A DNA stretch of 64,000 bases from Paenibacillus athensensis (GTDB lineage Bacteria > Bacillota > Bacilli > Paenibacillales > NBRC-103111). The notes beneath the pieces are model-generated. The model had not been told where the DNA came from and ran no database searches. It saw only the letters and a list, made by a program, of their open reading frames with translations. The stretch lies in the NCBI RefSeq assembly GCF_004514475.2, contig NZ_MYFO02000002.1:124001-188000 (forward strand), given 5' to 3'. Of this stretch, positions 15,273-24,235 are shown one piece after another. How positions within the stretch are numbered: the stretch's first letter is position 1; the number at the start of each line of letters is the position of its first letter. The position numbers and the translations under genes are program-made.

Positions 15273-16255
15273 GCGAACGCGTGTTGACGCAAGTGGTCGA
15301 TCATACCGATACGATAACGCAGGTGAAGGTGCCGCTGCCGTTTCCGCTGCGCTGGGTGAACAGCTATTTGATCCGCGGCGGCTCCGGCTATACGCTGATC
15401 GATCCGGGGCTGCGCACCCCGGACGCGGAAGCGCTCTGGCACGCGGTGCTGGACGCGCGTGGCATCGCCTTTGAGCACATTGAGCAAATTGTGCTCACCC
15501 ACCACCACCCCGACCACTATGGGCTCTCGGGGTGGTTCCAGGAGCGCGCCGGCGCGCCGGTCCTCCTCTCGGAGACCGGGTGGAAGCAGGCGCAGCTCCT
15601 GTGGGGCGGGGAGCAGCCGATGACGGCGCTGCTCCTCGACCTGTTCGCCCGGCACGGCCTTGACGCCGCCGGGCGCGAAGCGATGACGACGCATATGGAC
15701 AGCTTCGTCCCCATGGTTTCCCCGCAGCCGCAGATCACGCTGCTGCGGGAAGGCCCCGTGCGCCTCGGCGACCGGGTGTACGAAGCGATCGAGACCCCGG
15801 GCCATGCCGCGGGGCACATGATCTTCTTCGACGCCGAAGCGCATATCGTATTTTGCGGCGACCATGTCCTGCCGCAAATCTCGCCGAACGTCAGCTTCCT
15901 CCCGCAGGTGGAGGCGGACCCGCTCGGCGCGTATTTGACCAGCCTGGAGCAGGTCGCCAGGCTGGAGGTCGCCACGGCGTACCCGGGCCACCGGGAGCCG
16001 TGGAGCGGCTTCAGCGCGCGCTGCGCCGAGCTGATCGGGCACCATCGCGAGCGGCTGGCGCTGATGGCCGGGAAGCTGCAGCGGCCGCAAAGCGCCTACG
16101 CGCTGTGCCGCGAGCTGTTCGGCGAGCGGCTGAGCGTGCACCAGCTGCGCTTCGCGCTGGCCGAAACGATCGCTCATCTGATCGTGCTGGAGAAGATGGG
16201 CGCCATCTGCGCGCTCGATGCGCAAGCCGAGAGCCTCGTATATATCGCGCGCTAA
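15269..16255 (+). CDS. MBL-fold metallohydrolase
   Basis: A 328-residue metallo-beta-lactamase-fold protein. THHHPDHYG is the dinuclear zinc motif, and TPGHAAGHM and FCGDHVLPQ carry further metal ligands. A C-terminal helical region of about 90 residues (from YPGHREPW) resembles the winged-helix tail of LACTB2-like hydrolases. Likely a hydrolase of thioesters, lactones or nucleic acids; the substrate cannot be told. It overlaps the methyltransferase by four bases. Very GC-rich with many open frames on the other strand, which are shadows. Confidence 0.88.
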   Translation: MSERVLTQVVDHTDTITQVKVPLPFPLRWVNSYLIRGGSGYTLIDPGLRTPDAEALWHAVLDARGIAFEHIEQIVLTHHHPDHYGLSGWFQERAGAPVLLSETGWKQAQLLWGGEQPMTALLLDLFARHGLDAAGREAMTTHMDSFVPMVSPQPQITLLREGPVRLGDRVYEAIETPGHAAGHMIFFDAEAHIVFCGDHVLPQISPNVSFLPQVEADPLGAYLTSLEQVARLEVATAYPGHREPWSGFSARCAELIGHHRERLALMAGKLQRPQSAYALCRELFGERLSVHQLRFALAETIAHLIVLEKMGAICALDAQAESLVYIAR

Positions 16256-16359
16256 AGGAAAACCGCAGCCGCATCGCGAATATACATAGTTGCACCGCAG
16301 CGCACCGCAAACTCAGCTCGCTCCGGTACATTCACGGCTCACTTACGGAGGGATTCAGC

Positions 16360-17322
16360 ATGAGAACATTTCTGAAAGAAAAATCTCTGATCTTGAACGA
16401 GATGAGGGAAGAGGTCTTCCAGCATTTCTCGCAAAGCGATATTGAAGCAGCGGTTGCCCGGCTGCTCGTTGAAGTGAAGGGGATCAAAAAAATTCCCTTT
16501 GACCTCATAAGCGAAACCCTGATCGGCGTCATGAGCAAAACGGAAACGTACAATGTCATGACCACGCTGCTGGAGCTGGAGAAAAAAGTCAAGCATGATC
16601 CCGAGCTGAACGCCAGCATGAAAGACCCGGCGTATAACCTGCACCGGACAATTGCTATGTCGATTTGTGGCATGTACGGTAGCGGCGCCAGCTCGCTGTT
16701 CGGTTTCGTCGACTGCAAATTCCGCTTTTTCTTCCCGCACAAGCGGCCCAAATCGTTTGTATCCAAAGGCATATGCGCGCTGGTCGCTTCGACCGCAAGC
16801 GTTGTCATTTCCGACAACGTCAAGGAAGACTACACGCAGCGCAATCTGGAGCTGCTGGAATCGCGGGGCGTGAAGCTGGACGATATCGTCGACATTGTCG
16901 ACTTCCTGCAGCGTCCGTATACGCCGGACCTCGACCGCAAGCTGTGCGAACGCCACGTGCTGGCTGTGCTGCGCAAGCAGCAAACGTTCCATACGGTGCA
17001 ATTGGCGATCAAAATCGATTCCGCCGTCGAACAGGGCGAATTCAGCAAGCAATACAATCACATCGTCGGCATGGACGAAGGGCTGTTTGGCGTCGATGAG
17101 TCGATTGCGACGGCCATTCCGCTGATGTACGGTACGATTGCGCTGACCAATTTCGGCTATCTGGACAAAGCGAAAACCGGCATCATCAAGGAGCTGGACA
17201 GCGATCATACCGAAGGCAAATGCAATACGTTCGTCGACGACCTCGTCTGCGGCCTGGTGGCAGCGGCGTGCGGACGGCTGGCGCACAACAATGTATCTAC
17301 TTTCAATAAGCCGCAGGATTAA
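16360..17322 (+). CDS. Phosphatidylglycerophosphatase A-family protein with N-terminal extension
   Basis: A 320-residue protein. The C-terminal half (from LELLESRGVKLDDI, about residue 165) reads like Bacillus YutG: MDEGLFGVDESI, YGTIALTNFGYLDK and NTFVDDLVCGLVAA, the PgpA-type core linked to phosphatidylglycerol-phosphate dephosphorylation. The N-terminal 160 residues are not part of YutG and contain HRTIAMSICGMYGSG and PHKRPKSFVSKG; I do not recognise them. ATG 16360 follows GGAGGG. The gene stands alone between terminators. Whether it still acts on phospholipid is untested. Confidence 0.75.
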   Translation: MRTFLKEKSLILNEMREEVFQHFSQSDIEAAVARLLVEVKGIKKIPFDLISETLIGVMSKTETYNVMTTLLELEKKVKHDPELNASMKDPAYNLHRTIAMSICGMYGSGASSLFGFVDCKFRFFFPHKRPKSFVSKGICALVASTASVVISDNVKEDYTQRNLELLESRGVKLDDIVDIVDFLQRPYTPDLDRKLCERHVLAVLRKQQTFHTVQLAIKIDSAVEQGEFSKQYNHIVGMDEGLFGVDESIATAIPLMYGTIALTNFGYLDKAKTGIIKELDSDHTEGKCNTFVDDLVCGLVAAACGRLAHNNVSTFNKPQD

Positions 17323-17343
17323 GCGGCGTTCAACAGGTACGGC

Positions 17344-17385
17344 AAGCAGCCGACCGGGAGTTTTCCTGGTTGGGCTGCTTTTTTT
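17344..17385 (+). terminator. Terminator after the PgpA-family gene
   Basis: AAGCAGCC pairs with GGCTGCTT around an inner GACC/GGTT stem and is followed by a T run. Confidence 0.85.
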
Positions 17386-17616
17386 GTGTTTAAATCAATT
17401 CCCGGCGTTTGTCAATGCAAATGTGCGGGGAAATTGGGCGAAATTTCTGCACAAAATAGGCAGGACATTTGCGTCATGGGGCCTAAAGAACTGTGCTATC
17501 GTAGGATTACACGAAAAAGTCTGACGAAAAATCCCGTTTGCCCCCCCGCACGTTTGTGCGATAATTAACATGACTTGTAAGCTGTGGACATGAATTTACG
17601 GTTGAGGTGTAGGGAA

Positions 17617-20157
17617 ATGACCAGAATAATCACAATGGCGAGCATTTGCGTCATCCTGATTCTTACTTTTTCTATCGGGCAATCCGTCTGGCAATCGGAT
17701 TTGACCGAAGACGGCACGTTCATCAAGCTGACTGATTGGCAGTATCGGCTGGGCGATTCGCCGCTCGATGCGGCTGGACGTCTGGTATGGGCGGAGCCGG
17801 ACGGGCCGGACGCAGGCTGGAGCCCACTTGCGGGTACCAAGGCGTCGATTGACGATAGCCCGCATGGGATGGAATGGCTGCGGGTAAGGCTGCCGGAGCG
17901 ACAGTGGAAGGACCCGGCGTTGTATTTTCTGATATACGGCAATTACGAGATGTATGTCGACGGCAAGCTTTTTTATCGGTATGGAGACATTGTGCCTGAG
18001 GGTAGGGGACCTTATATCGGGACGCCAAACCGGATCGTGGAGCTGCCACCGGACAGTGCGGGCAAAATGCTGTATATTCGCGCGCAAGCTACGCGGCTTG
18101 GGCCAAACGGCAGCAAGCTGGTCAGCGATTACGCCGACATCGTCGTCATGCTGGGACGCAAAGAATTTCCTTATATTTTGCTCGGCGTCATTTATATGCT
18201 GGCCGGCGTGATCGCGTGGTGCCTATACAGCGTGCAGCGCAAGCACAATATGATGTACGGCTTTGGCTGGTTTACGTTCTGTATTGGCTTGTATTTGCTG
18301 TGCCGCACCGATTTTAAGGATCTTTATCTCGACGCACCGCTCGGCTGGAGCTACGTGGAGCTCGCTTCGCTGTATGGGGGAACCGTCGGATTTATTTATT
18401 TTACCGAATGTGTGGCTGGATCAGGGCCGCTTTCCGTGCTGCGCAAGCTCTGGCAGCTGGGCTTATCTTATGCCGTCGGCTCGTTTGCGGCTTCGCTGCT
18501 GTTTGGATTCTCGATCGCCAAAACGCTGGCGCCGTTCCAGTACTACATGATGGCAGCGGCCTTCGTATGCGTAGTCGTCGTCAGCTTTCAAGCGATACGC
18601 AAAAACATGGAAGCGCGGCTGATGTGCATCGGCATTGCGCTGCTGGCGCTGTGCGGAGTGAATGACGTGCTGTGGATTACCGACATCGTTCCGGTGCCGT
18701 TCACCATGCTGCACGGCGGCCTGCTGGCGCTGCTGTTTATTCTCGTCGTGCTGTTGCGGCAGGTTTGGCTGGCTACGGTTGAAGCCTACGCCGCCGAGCT
18801 GGAGCGCAAAAACGCCGAGCTGTCCAAATACGACAAGCTCAAGGATCATTTTCTCGCCAACACGTCGCATGAGCTGCGCACACCGTTGAACGGCATTATC
18901 GGGATCGCGCAAGCGCTGGCGGCGGAATCCGCGGGCAGCGCCCGCAAAAATCTCGAGGTGATCATTGCCAGCGGTATGCGGCTGAATCATTTGATCAACG
19001 ACATTCTCGATCTGAACAGTCTGAAAAATCATCCGATTCTGCTGAATCGCCAGCTGTTCAATCTCAAATTGACGGTAGACAATTTGTTTATCCTGCTGCA
19101 CCCGCTCAAGAAGCCGGGCGTCGACTTCGTTAACGAGGTGCCGAACCTTTCGATCCTGGCCGATGAGAGCCGGATTCAGCAAATATTGAATAATCTGCTG
19201 GGCAACGCTTTGAAATTTACCGTTTCCGGTACGATTACCGTGACGGCGTCAGTGAAGGATAACGATCGGCTGGAGCTGATCGTATCGGATACCGGGACGG
19301 GTATTGCTGCCGACCAGCTCGATCTGATCTTCGAGGAATTTCATCAGGCGCCGGCTGCGCAGGCCGATGCCAGAGGGCGGGGGCTGGGACTGCCGATTAC
19401 GAAGCGGCTTGTCGAGCTGCACGACGGCACGATTCGTGTCGAATCGCAGTTGAACGCAGGCAGCCGGTTCATTTGTTTGTTCACCGCGCCGGTTTATGCC
19501 GCCGACCCTGCGCTGCAGCCGCCGGAAGCAGGAGCCGGGGCTTTACTGGAGCCGGTCGTACATCCGGAGAAAGCGACGATTCTCGTCGTTGATGACGAGG
19601 AATCGAATGTGCAGGTCATCCGGCAGGTGCTCAGCCGAGTGCCGCAGTGGCGGCTCGTGGTCGCCGCGAACGGTGAAGAAGCGTTAAGGCTGGCCGAAAG
19701 CGAGTACCCCGACCTGATTTTGCTCGATGTCATGATGCCCGGCATGGATGGCTTTGAAGTATGCCGCTTGCTGCGCGAGTCGCCGCCGGCAGACGATCTG
19801 AAAATCATTTTTCTGACCGCCAAGGGGATGCAGGAAGCGCAAAAGGGCTACAACGTTGGCGCTAATGAATATTTGTGCAAGCCGATTGACAGGCTGGAGC
19901 TGATTCATCGAATCAACGCGCATTTGCAGTCGCGCTGGTTTTTGCGCAAGGAACGGCAGCAGGCTTTCACCGAGCGGCAGCTTGAATTTCTGCGGCTGGC
20001 GTTTGAGCATCAAGCGGACAGCAAAGAGGACTTGGCTAACCGGCTGTTCGTGAAGTATGAAACGATCAAGAAGGACGTCAAGAAAATCAACCAGTTTTTC
20101 GGTTCGCGCACCTATCTGGAAGCAGCGGTCCAAGCGAAAAAACGCAATATGATTTAG
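17617..20157 (+). CDS. Hybrid sensor histidine kinase with 7TMR-DISM-type sensor, receiver and helical tail
   Basis: An 846-residue membrane kinase. One N-terminal membrane segment leads to an extracellular beta-rich region (about 35-175), then about seven hydrophobic segments (about 180-390), the plan of 7TMR-DISM sensors. Next come HisKA with His418 (SHELRTPLNG), HATPase (NNLLGNALKFT, DTGTGIA, GRGLGLPI) and a receiver domain with Asp704 (ILLDVMMPGMDG). The last 80 residues have EDLANRLFVKYETIKKDVKK, reminiscent of a LuxR or winged helix-turn-helix. ATG 17617 has GAGGTG at good spacing. There is no separate response regulator nearby, so output may pass through its own tail. Confidence 0.85.
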   Translation: MTRIITMASICVILILTFSIGQSVWQSDLTEDGTFIKLTDWQYRLGDSPLDAAGRLVWAEPDGPDAGWSPLAGTKASIDDSPHGMEWLRVRLPERQWKDPALYFLIYGNYEMYVDGKLFYRYGDIVPEGRGPYIGTPNRIVELPPDSAGKMLYIRAQATRLGPNGSKLVSDYADIVVMLGRKEFPYILLGVIYMLAGVIAWCLYSVQRKHNMMYGFGWFTFCIGLYLLCRTDFKDLYLDAPLGWSYVELASLYGGTVGFIYFTECVAGSGPLSVLRKLWQLGLSYAVGSFAASLLFGFSIAKTLAPFQYYMMAAAFVCVVVVSFQAIRKNMEARLMCIGIALLALCGVNDVLWITDIVPVPFTMLHGGLLALLFILVVLLRQVWLATVEAYAAELERKNAELSKYDKLKDHFLANTSHELRTPLNGIIGIAQALAAESAGSARKNLEVIIASGMRLNHLINDILDLNSLKNHPILLNRQLFNLKLTVDNLFILLHPLKKPGVDFVNEVPNLSILADESRIQQILNNLLGNALKFTVSGTITVTASVKDNDRLELIVSDTGTGIAADQLDLIFEEFHQAPAAQADARGRGLGLPITKRLVELHDGTIRVESQLNAGSRFICLFTAPVYAADPALQPPEAGAGALLEPVVHPEKATILVVDDEESNVQVIRQVLSRVPQWRLVVAANGEEALRLAESEYPDLILLDVMMPGMDGFEVCRLLRESPPADDLKIIFLTAKGMQEAQKGYNVGANEYLCKPIDRLELIHRINAHLQSRWFLRKERQQAFTERQLEFLRLAFEHQADSKEDLANRLFVKYETIKKDVKKINQFFGSRTYLEAAVQAKKRNMI

Positions 20158-20325
20158 CTAAGGCTGCAACGAGCAAATGCACGTCCGGCAAGGCTTTGCG
20201 GGGAGGGAAAAAAAGTCCCCCCTTGTCCAAAGGCGCAGGGAGAAAACATATACTCGCGGCTTTATCTGCGATTCGGTATAAAAGAACTATATCAAGCAGG
20301 CGCTATTAAAAGGAGGGAGTTTGAT

Positions 20326-20787
20326 ATGTTTATTTTACTCGGAAAGATGCTGCTGCTCTGTCCGCTGCTGTTTGCCGGCATCGGCGTCAGCGTTTGTATG
20401 AATATCTGCGTCCTGCGCTTCTATAAATATAAAGGCGATGAAGCTGCTGCCCTGAGGCTGTCGGAACGGTTGAACAAATACGTCAAGCCGCTTTGTCTCG
20501 TGCTGCTGCTGGGCGCTGCGGCGCTGCTGAATCATGAAGCGATCGGCCATTTCCTGATGACGATGGATCGGGTAACGATGCTCGTATTGACCTTGTTTGT
20601 TTATGCGATAGCGTTTCTCAATGAAATTTTCAGCAAAATGACCACGGCTCCGATGCTGCAGGCGCTCGGACGCGATGCCGACGTCGATGTGCAAGGCGTC
20701 TTCCGCACGACCAAGCTATTTTTGCGCATGCTGGTTCCGCTGCTGCTGCTCAATGCCGTCATTGCCGTCTGGCCCATCGTTGTGTAA
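20326..20787 (+). CDS. Small four-helix membrane protein
   Basis: A 153-residue protein with four hydrophobic segments (about 2-27, 48-66, 77-97 and 127-152) and short charged loops such as RFYKYKGDEAA. It has a very strong AAGGAGGGAG ribosome site. It stands alone between the hybrid kinase and a terminator. No family is recognised and no active-site residues are visible. A transporter subunit or stress-membrane protein is possible but not supported. Confidence 0.75.
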   Translation: MFILLGKMLLLCPLLFAGIGVSVCMNICVLRFYKYKGDEAAALRLSERLNKYVKPLCLVLLLGAAALLNHEAIGHFLMTMDRVTMLVLTLFVYAIAFLNEIFSKMTTAPMLQALGRDADVDVQGVFRTTKLFLRMLVPLLLLNAVIAVWPIVV

Positions 20788-20824
20788 CTCTGCCGCTGGA
20801 ATCGAATAGAAGAGCTGAACGCCG

Positions 20825-20852
20825 CCTCCGGGAACCTTCCCGGGGGTTTTTG
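20825..20852 (+). terminator. Terminator after the small membrane protein gene
   Basis: CCTCCGGGAA pairs with TTCCCGGGGG over a two-base loop and is followed by TTTTT. Confidence 0.8.
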
Positions 20853-20995
20853 GGCTTTGTTGACGGCTTGTTCCGGAAAAAGGACAAAAAGTAGGCATAT
20901 TTTGCGGCAAGGCCCGTACATATAGTACTAAACCAAGAAGCAGAGTACATGCCAGGCGGGATCATCTGCCGCACCATTAAAGGAGGAACAAGCTT

Positions 20996-22042
20996 ATGAA
21001 ACATGGAAATTGGATTCGTTCGGCCGCTATCGTCGGTGTGGTCGCGATGCTGACGACAGGATGCTCGATGTTCGGTTCGGACAGCAGCACGCAGATCGAC
21101 CCGCCGCCCGCAGGAGCGGAAGGCGCTGCGCTGACGACCTCGGCTGCGGTGACGGTGGACATGGCTGCAGACCAATCGTCGCAGATGACGGTGTACGTGA
21201 AGGACGCGAAGGGCTTTATTGCGCCGGTCAGCCTGGGGCTGCCCAAGACGCAGTCCGTGGCGCGGACGACACTGGAGTACATGGTGGACGGCGGTCCGGT
21301 TTCCAGTCTGCTTCCGGCGGGCTTCGGCGCGCTGCTGCCGCAAGGCACGCAGATCAAGGGCGTTAACGTAATCGCCGACAAAAAGCTTGCCGTCGTGGAT
21401 TTTTCCAAGGAGTTCCTGAATTATAACGAAGCGGATGAGCGTAAAATTCTGGAAGCCATCACCTGGACGCTGACCAGCTTCCCGACTGTAGACAAAGTAC
21501 AGCTGTGGGTGGACGGCAAGGCGCTGAAGGAAATGCCAAAGGGCAAAACGCCGCTTGACGAGCCGCTTGGCCGGGCAATGGGCATCAACATTGAAAAATC
21601 GGAGGATGCCGATTTTGGCCAATCGACGCCGGTAACGCTGTACTTTTTGAACCAAAACGATCAAAACTATCAATATTACGTGCCGGTAACACGCATGATC
21701 AAACGTACGGACGATGTAGCGACGGCGGTTGTCGAGCAGCTGATCAAGGGACCGGATGGCAAAAAAGGTCTGAGCTCTGTCATCAACGCTACGGCGCAGG
21801 TTAAAAGCGTCAAGCAAAGCGACGATCTGGTCACCGTCGACTTCTCAGGCAGCCTGCTCGGCGCGGACCAGAAGGCCTCGGCGGAAGCGCTGCAATCGGT
21901 GGTGCTGTCGCTGACGGAAAATACCGGCGCTTCAAAAGTTCAGATCATGGTGGACGGCGCGGTGAAAATTACGTCTTCGGACAATCAAAACTACAGCAAG
22001 CCTGTGACGCGTCCGGCGCATGTCAATCCGGTGAAGCTGTAA
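20996..22042 (+). CDS. gerM: GerM-type lipoprotein (two GerMN domains)
   Basis: A 348-residue protein. The N-terminal signal ends in a lipobox (MLTTGCS), so it should be anchored to the outer face of the membrane. Two repeats of the GerMN domain follow (about 65-190 and 210-330), each with a strand motif such as KLAVVDFSKEFL and LVTVDFSGSLL. In B. subtilis GerM is needed for germination and spore wall formation and lies just before rph and the ITPase gene, the same order as here. A strong AAGGAGG site precedes ATG. Confidence 0.93.
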   Translation: MKHGNWIRSAAIVGVVAMLTTGCSMFGSDSSTQIDPPPAGAEGAALTTSAAVTVDMAADQSSQMTVYVKDAKGFIAPVSLGLPKTQSVARTTLEYMVDGGPVSSLLPAGFGALLPQGTQIKGVNVIADKKLAVVDFSKEFLNYNEADERKILEAITWTLTSFPTVDKVQLWVDGKALKEMPKGKTPLDEPLGRAMGINIEKSEDADFGQSTPVTLYFLNQNDQNYQYYVPVTRMIKRTDDVATAVVEQLIKGPDGKKGLSSVINATAQVKSVKQSDDLVTVDFSGSLLGADQKASAEALQSVVLSLTENTGASKVQIMVDGAVKITSSDNQNYSKPVTRPAHVNPVKL

Positions 22043-22053
22043 ACGGCGTATAC

Positions 22054-22090
22054 AAGAGGGGGAGCGTTGCTTCCTCTCTTTGGCTTTTCT
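22054..22090 (+). terminator. Possible weak terminator between gerM and rph
   Basis: AAGAGGGGGAGC pairs with GCTTCCTCTCTT, including two G-T pairs, around a short loop. The downstream T run is interrupted, so partial read-through into rph is likely. Confidence 0.5.
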
Positions 22091-22166
22091 GCGCTTACTT
22101 TGCTACAATGGGGCGTAGGAACGACGCGCTTTCCGTTGCAGGGAAGCCGACAGGAGGAGAGAAAGA

Positions 22167-22925
22167 ATGCGCATTAACGGAAGAAACGACCGCGAGCTGC
22201 GGCCATTAACAATAACGACGAACTATAACAAGCATGCCGAAGGCTCGGTGCTGATTGAAGTCGGCGATACGAAGGTCATCTGCACAGCGACGATTGAAGA
22301 ACGCGTCCCGCCGTTCATGAAGGGGCAGGGCAAGGGCTGGGTAACTGCTGAATATTCGATGCTGCCGCGGGCCACGCAGGTGCGTAACCAGCGCGAAGCG
22401 GCCAAAGGCAAGCTGGGCGGCCGCACGATGGAAATTCAGCGGTTGATCGGACGGGCGCTTCGCGCGGTTGTCGACTTGGAAGCGTTAGGCGAGCGTTCGA
22501 TTACGCTGGATTGCGACGTGATTCAAGCCGATGGCGGGACGCGCACGACGTCGATTACGGGCGCGTTTGTGGCAATGGCACTGGCGATCCACAAGCTGTC
22601 GACAGAGAAGCACCTGCCGCGTTTTCCGATTCGCGATTTTCTGGCATCGGTCAGCGTAGGTGTGATCGGAGACAGCCCGCGGTTGGATTTGAACTATGAA
22701 GAGGATTCGCAGGCCAAGGTCGATATGAACGTGGTGATGACTGGCCAGGGACAGTTCGTCGAGGTACAGGGTACAGGCGAAGAAGCGCCGTTCTCGCGCA
22801 AGGAGCTTGATCAGCTGCTTGGGCTGGCCGAAAGCGGCATTCAGACGATGATTGAAGCGCAGCGCAAGGCGCTGGGTCCAATCGCCGACCGCATCAGAGG
22901 GGTACAGCATGTCCCGGCCGAATAA
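22167..22925 (+). CDS. rph: Ribonuclease PH
   Basis: A 252-residue phosphorolytic 3'-5' exoribonuclease that trims tRNA 3' ends. Diagnostic features are [11 protein letters not shown] at the start, [14 protein letters not shown], the R-rich [18 protein letters not shown] phosphate-binding region, and the active-site Asp residues in [19 protein letters not shown]. It overlaps the next gene by 17 bases. Confidence 0.97.
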   Translation: MRINGRNDRELRPLTITTNYNKHAEGSVLIEVGDTKVICTATIEERVPPFMKGQGKGWVTAEYSMLPRATQVRNQREAAKGKLGGRTMEIQRLIGRALRAVVDLEALGERSITLDCDVIQADGGTRTTSITGAFVAMALAIHKLSTEKHLPRFPIRDFLASVSVGVIGDSPRLDLNYEEDSQAKVDMNVVMTGQGQFVEVQGTGEEAPFSRKELDQLLGLAESGIQTMIEAQRKALGPIADRIRGVQHVPAE

Positions 22926-23553
22926 TATGATTGTGATTGCTACCCGCAATGCCGGCAAGGTGCGGGAATTCGCCCAGCTGTTCGCGCCACTGGAGCTCAA
23001 GGTGCGCTCGCTGGACGATTACGCCGAGCTGCCGCCGATCGTCGAGGACGGGGCAACGTTCGCCGACAACGCGCGGATCAAGGCCCAAGTCATTGCCCGC
23101 CATTTGCACGTGCCCGTGCTGGCGGACGATTCGGGCCTGTGCGTGGATAGGCTGGGCGGCGCGCCCGGCGTGTATTCCGCGCGATATGCGGGTGAAGGGG
23201 CCAGCGACGCGGACAATAACGCCAAGCTGCTGCGCGAGCTGGCGCAGGCGGGCGGCGGCTCCGAGTCGCCGGCTGCTGCGGGCGAGCCGCGGCTGCTGAG
23301 CCCGGCTGCGTTTGTATGCGCGCTGGCGCTGGTCGATCCGGTCGCAAACGCGGTCATCGAAGCCGAAGCGAGCTGCGAGGGCTTTATCATCGACGAGCCG
23401 CGCGGCGCAGGCGGTTTCGGCTATGATCCGCTGTTCTACGTTCCGGCGCTCGCCCGGACGATGGCGGAGCTTGCGCCGGCCGAGAAAAACGCGATCAGCC
23501 ATCGGGCCAAAGCGCTGCGATTGTTTTTGGATAAGCTGGAGCAAAGCGTTTGA
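22909..23553 (+). CDS. XTP/dITP diphosphatase (RdgB/HAM1 family)
   Basis: A 214-residue house-cleaning pyrophosphatase that removes non-canonical purine triphosphates. Motifs: [12 protein letters not shown] at the N-terminus, [28 protein letters not shown] and ISHRAKAL. A short low-complexity insertion ([13 protein letters not shown], about residue 115) is unusual for the family. ATG 22909 lies inside rph with an AGAGGGG site. The stop codon lies within the terminator stem. Adjacent rph and this gene form a conserved Firmicute pair. Confidence 0.95.
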   Translation: MSRPNNMIVIATRNAGKVREFAQLFAPLELKVRSLDDYAELPPIVEDGATFADNARIKAQVIARHLHVPVLADDSGLCVDRLGGAPGVYSARYAGEGASDADNNAKLLRELAQAGGGSESPAAAGEPRLLSPAAFVCALALVDPVANAVIEAEASCEGFIIDEPRGAGGFGYDPLFYVPALARTMAELAPAEKNAISHRAKALRLFLDKLEQSV

Positions 23554-23577
23554 TCCGACGGATCAGACGCTTTTTTT
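23543..23577 (+). terminator. Terminator of gerM-rph-rdgB
   Basis: AAAGCGT/ACGCTTT with TGATCC/GGATCA gives a nearly perfect stem followed by seven T. The stem includes the stop codon of the upstream gene. Confidence 0.88.
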
Positions 23578-23740
23578 GTCCAGCGGGGCTGCGGTCTGAG
23601 GCTCGATTGCCTGTCCGCTTGCTCGCCTTGCGAAAAAGCCCGGCGGACCGCAGCTCTTGCGCAAGGCAAGCAAGCCGGGGCCGGTCGAGCCGGGGCGTAC
23701 CAGAGTCGATAATGAAGGAAGAGGGGGGAGCGAGATGCCG

Positions 23741-24208
23741 ATGGATCATCGCGAGGGGCTGCTCGGCTTCCTGATCGAAGCCAAGCGCGCGACTTATGCG
23801 ACCGAAGGCGCCGTTACGGCAGTAGAGCCGGCGCTGCGCGGCTCCAGACAGCTAGAATACCGTAGCGGCAGCTATACGTACCGCGACATTTATTTCGGTT
23901 CGGCTTTTTTTGCCGGACAAGAGCTTGTGGAGCTGGAAGGACGACCGTTGTGGTCGATGACGTATGCCGGCGGGCTTTTGCCAGACGCCCCTGCAGCGGC
24001 GGAGGTATACGGATTTTTGCGGCGGGCGCTGCGAGAAGTGGGGCCGGGCTGCGTTTACCGGGGGCCGGAGCGCGTCGAGCAAGGAGTATATACGTACGTG
24101 AATGAAGCCGATGGGCCGCTTGATTTTTTTCACGGAAAGGAATGGATCGAAATCAGCGGCCGGCGCATCTATGAGCTTCGCTACAACGGAGGCGTCATCG
24201 TTCCCTGA
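23741..24208 (+). CDS. DUF5680-like protein
   Basis: About 155 residues. FLIEAKRATYATEG at the start, then LEYRSGSYTYRDIYFGSAFFAGQE and WSMTYAGG, resembles the DUF5680 domain often found alone or fused to XRE regulators (from memory). There is no helix-turn-helix here. Two close ATGs exist: 23741 has a GGGGGGAG site ten bases upstream, 23735 only four, so 23741 is preferred. The function is unknown. It runs convergent to asnB with only 27 bases between. Confidence 0.75.
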   Translation: MDHREGLLGFLIEAKRATYATEGAVTAVEPALRGSRQLEYRSGSYTYRDIYFGSAFFAGQELVELEGRPLWSMTYAGGLLPDAPAAAEVYGFLRRALREVGPGCVYRGPERVEQGVYTYVNEADGPLDFFHGKEWIEISGRRIYELRYNGGVIVP

Positions 24209-24235
24209 CAAGCGCGGCAGCCCATGCGGCTTCCG

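Noticed and set aside
15203-16225. 340-codon minus-strand ORF opposite the MBL hydrolase
   Set aside because: Arg/Gln/His-rich shadow of a gene with clear zinc motifs; no ribosome site.
15853-16359. 5' extension of the PgpA-family gene to 15853
   Set aside because: It runs through the MBL gene out of frame with Arg/Ala-rich sequence. ATG 16360 has the ribosome site.
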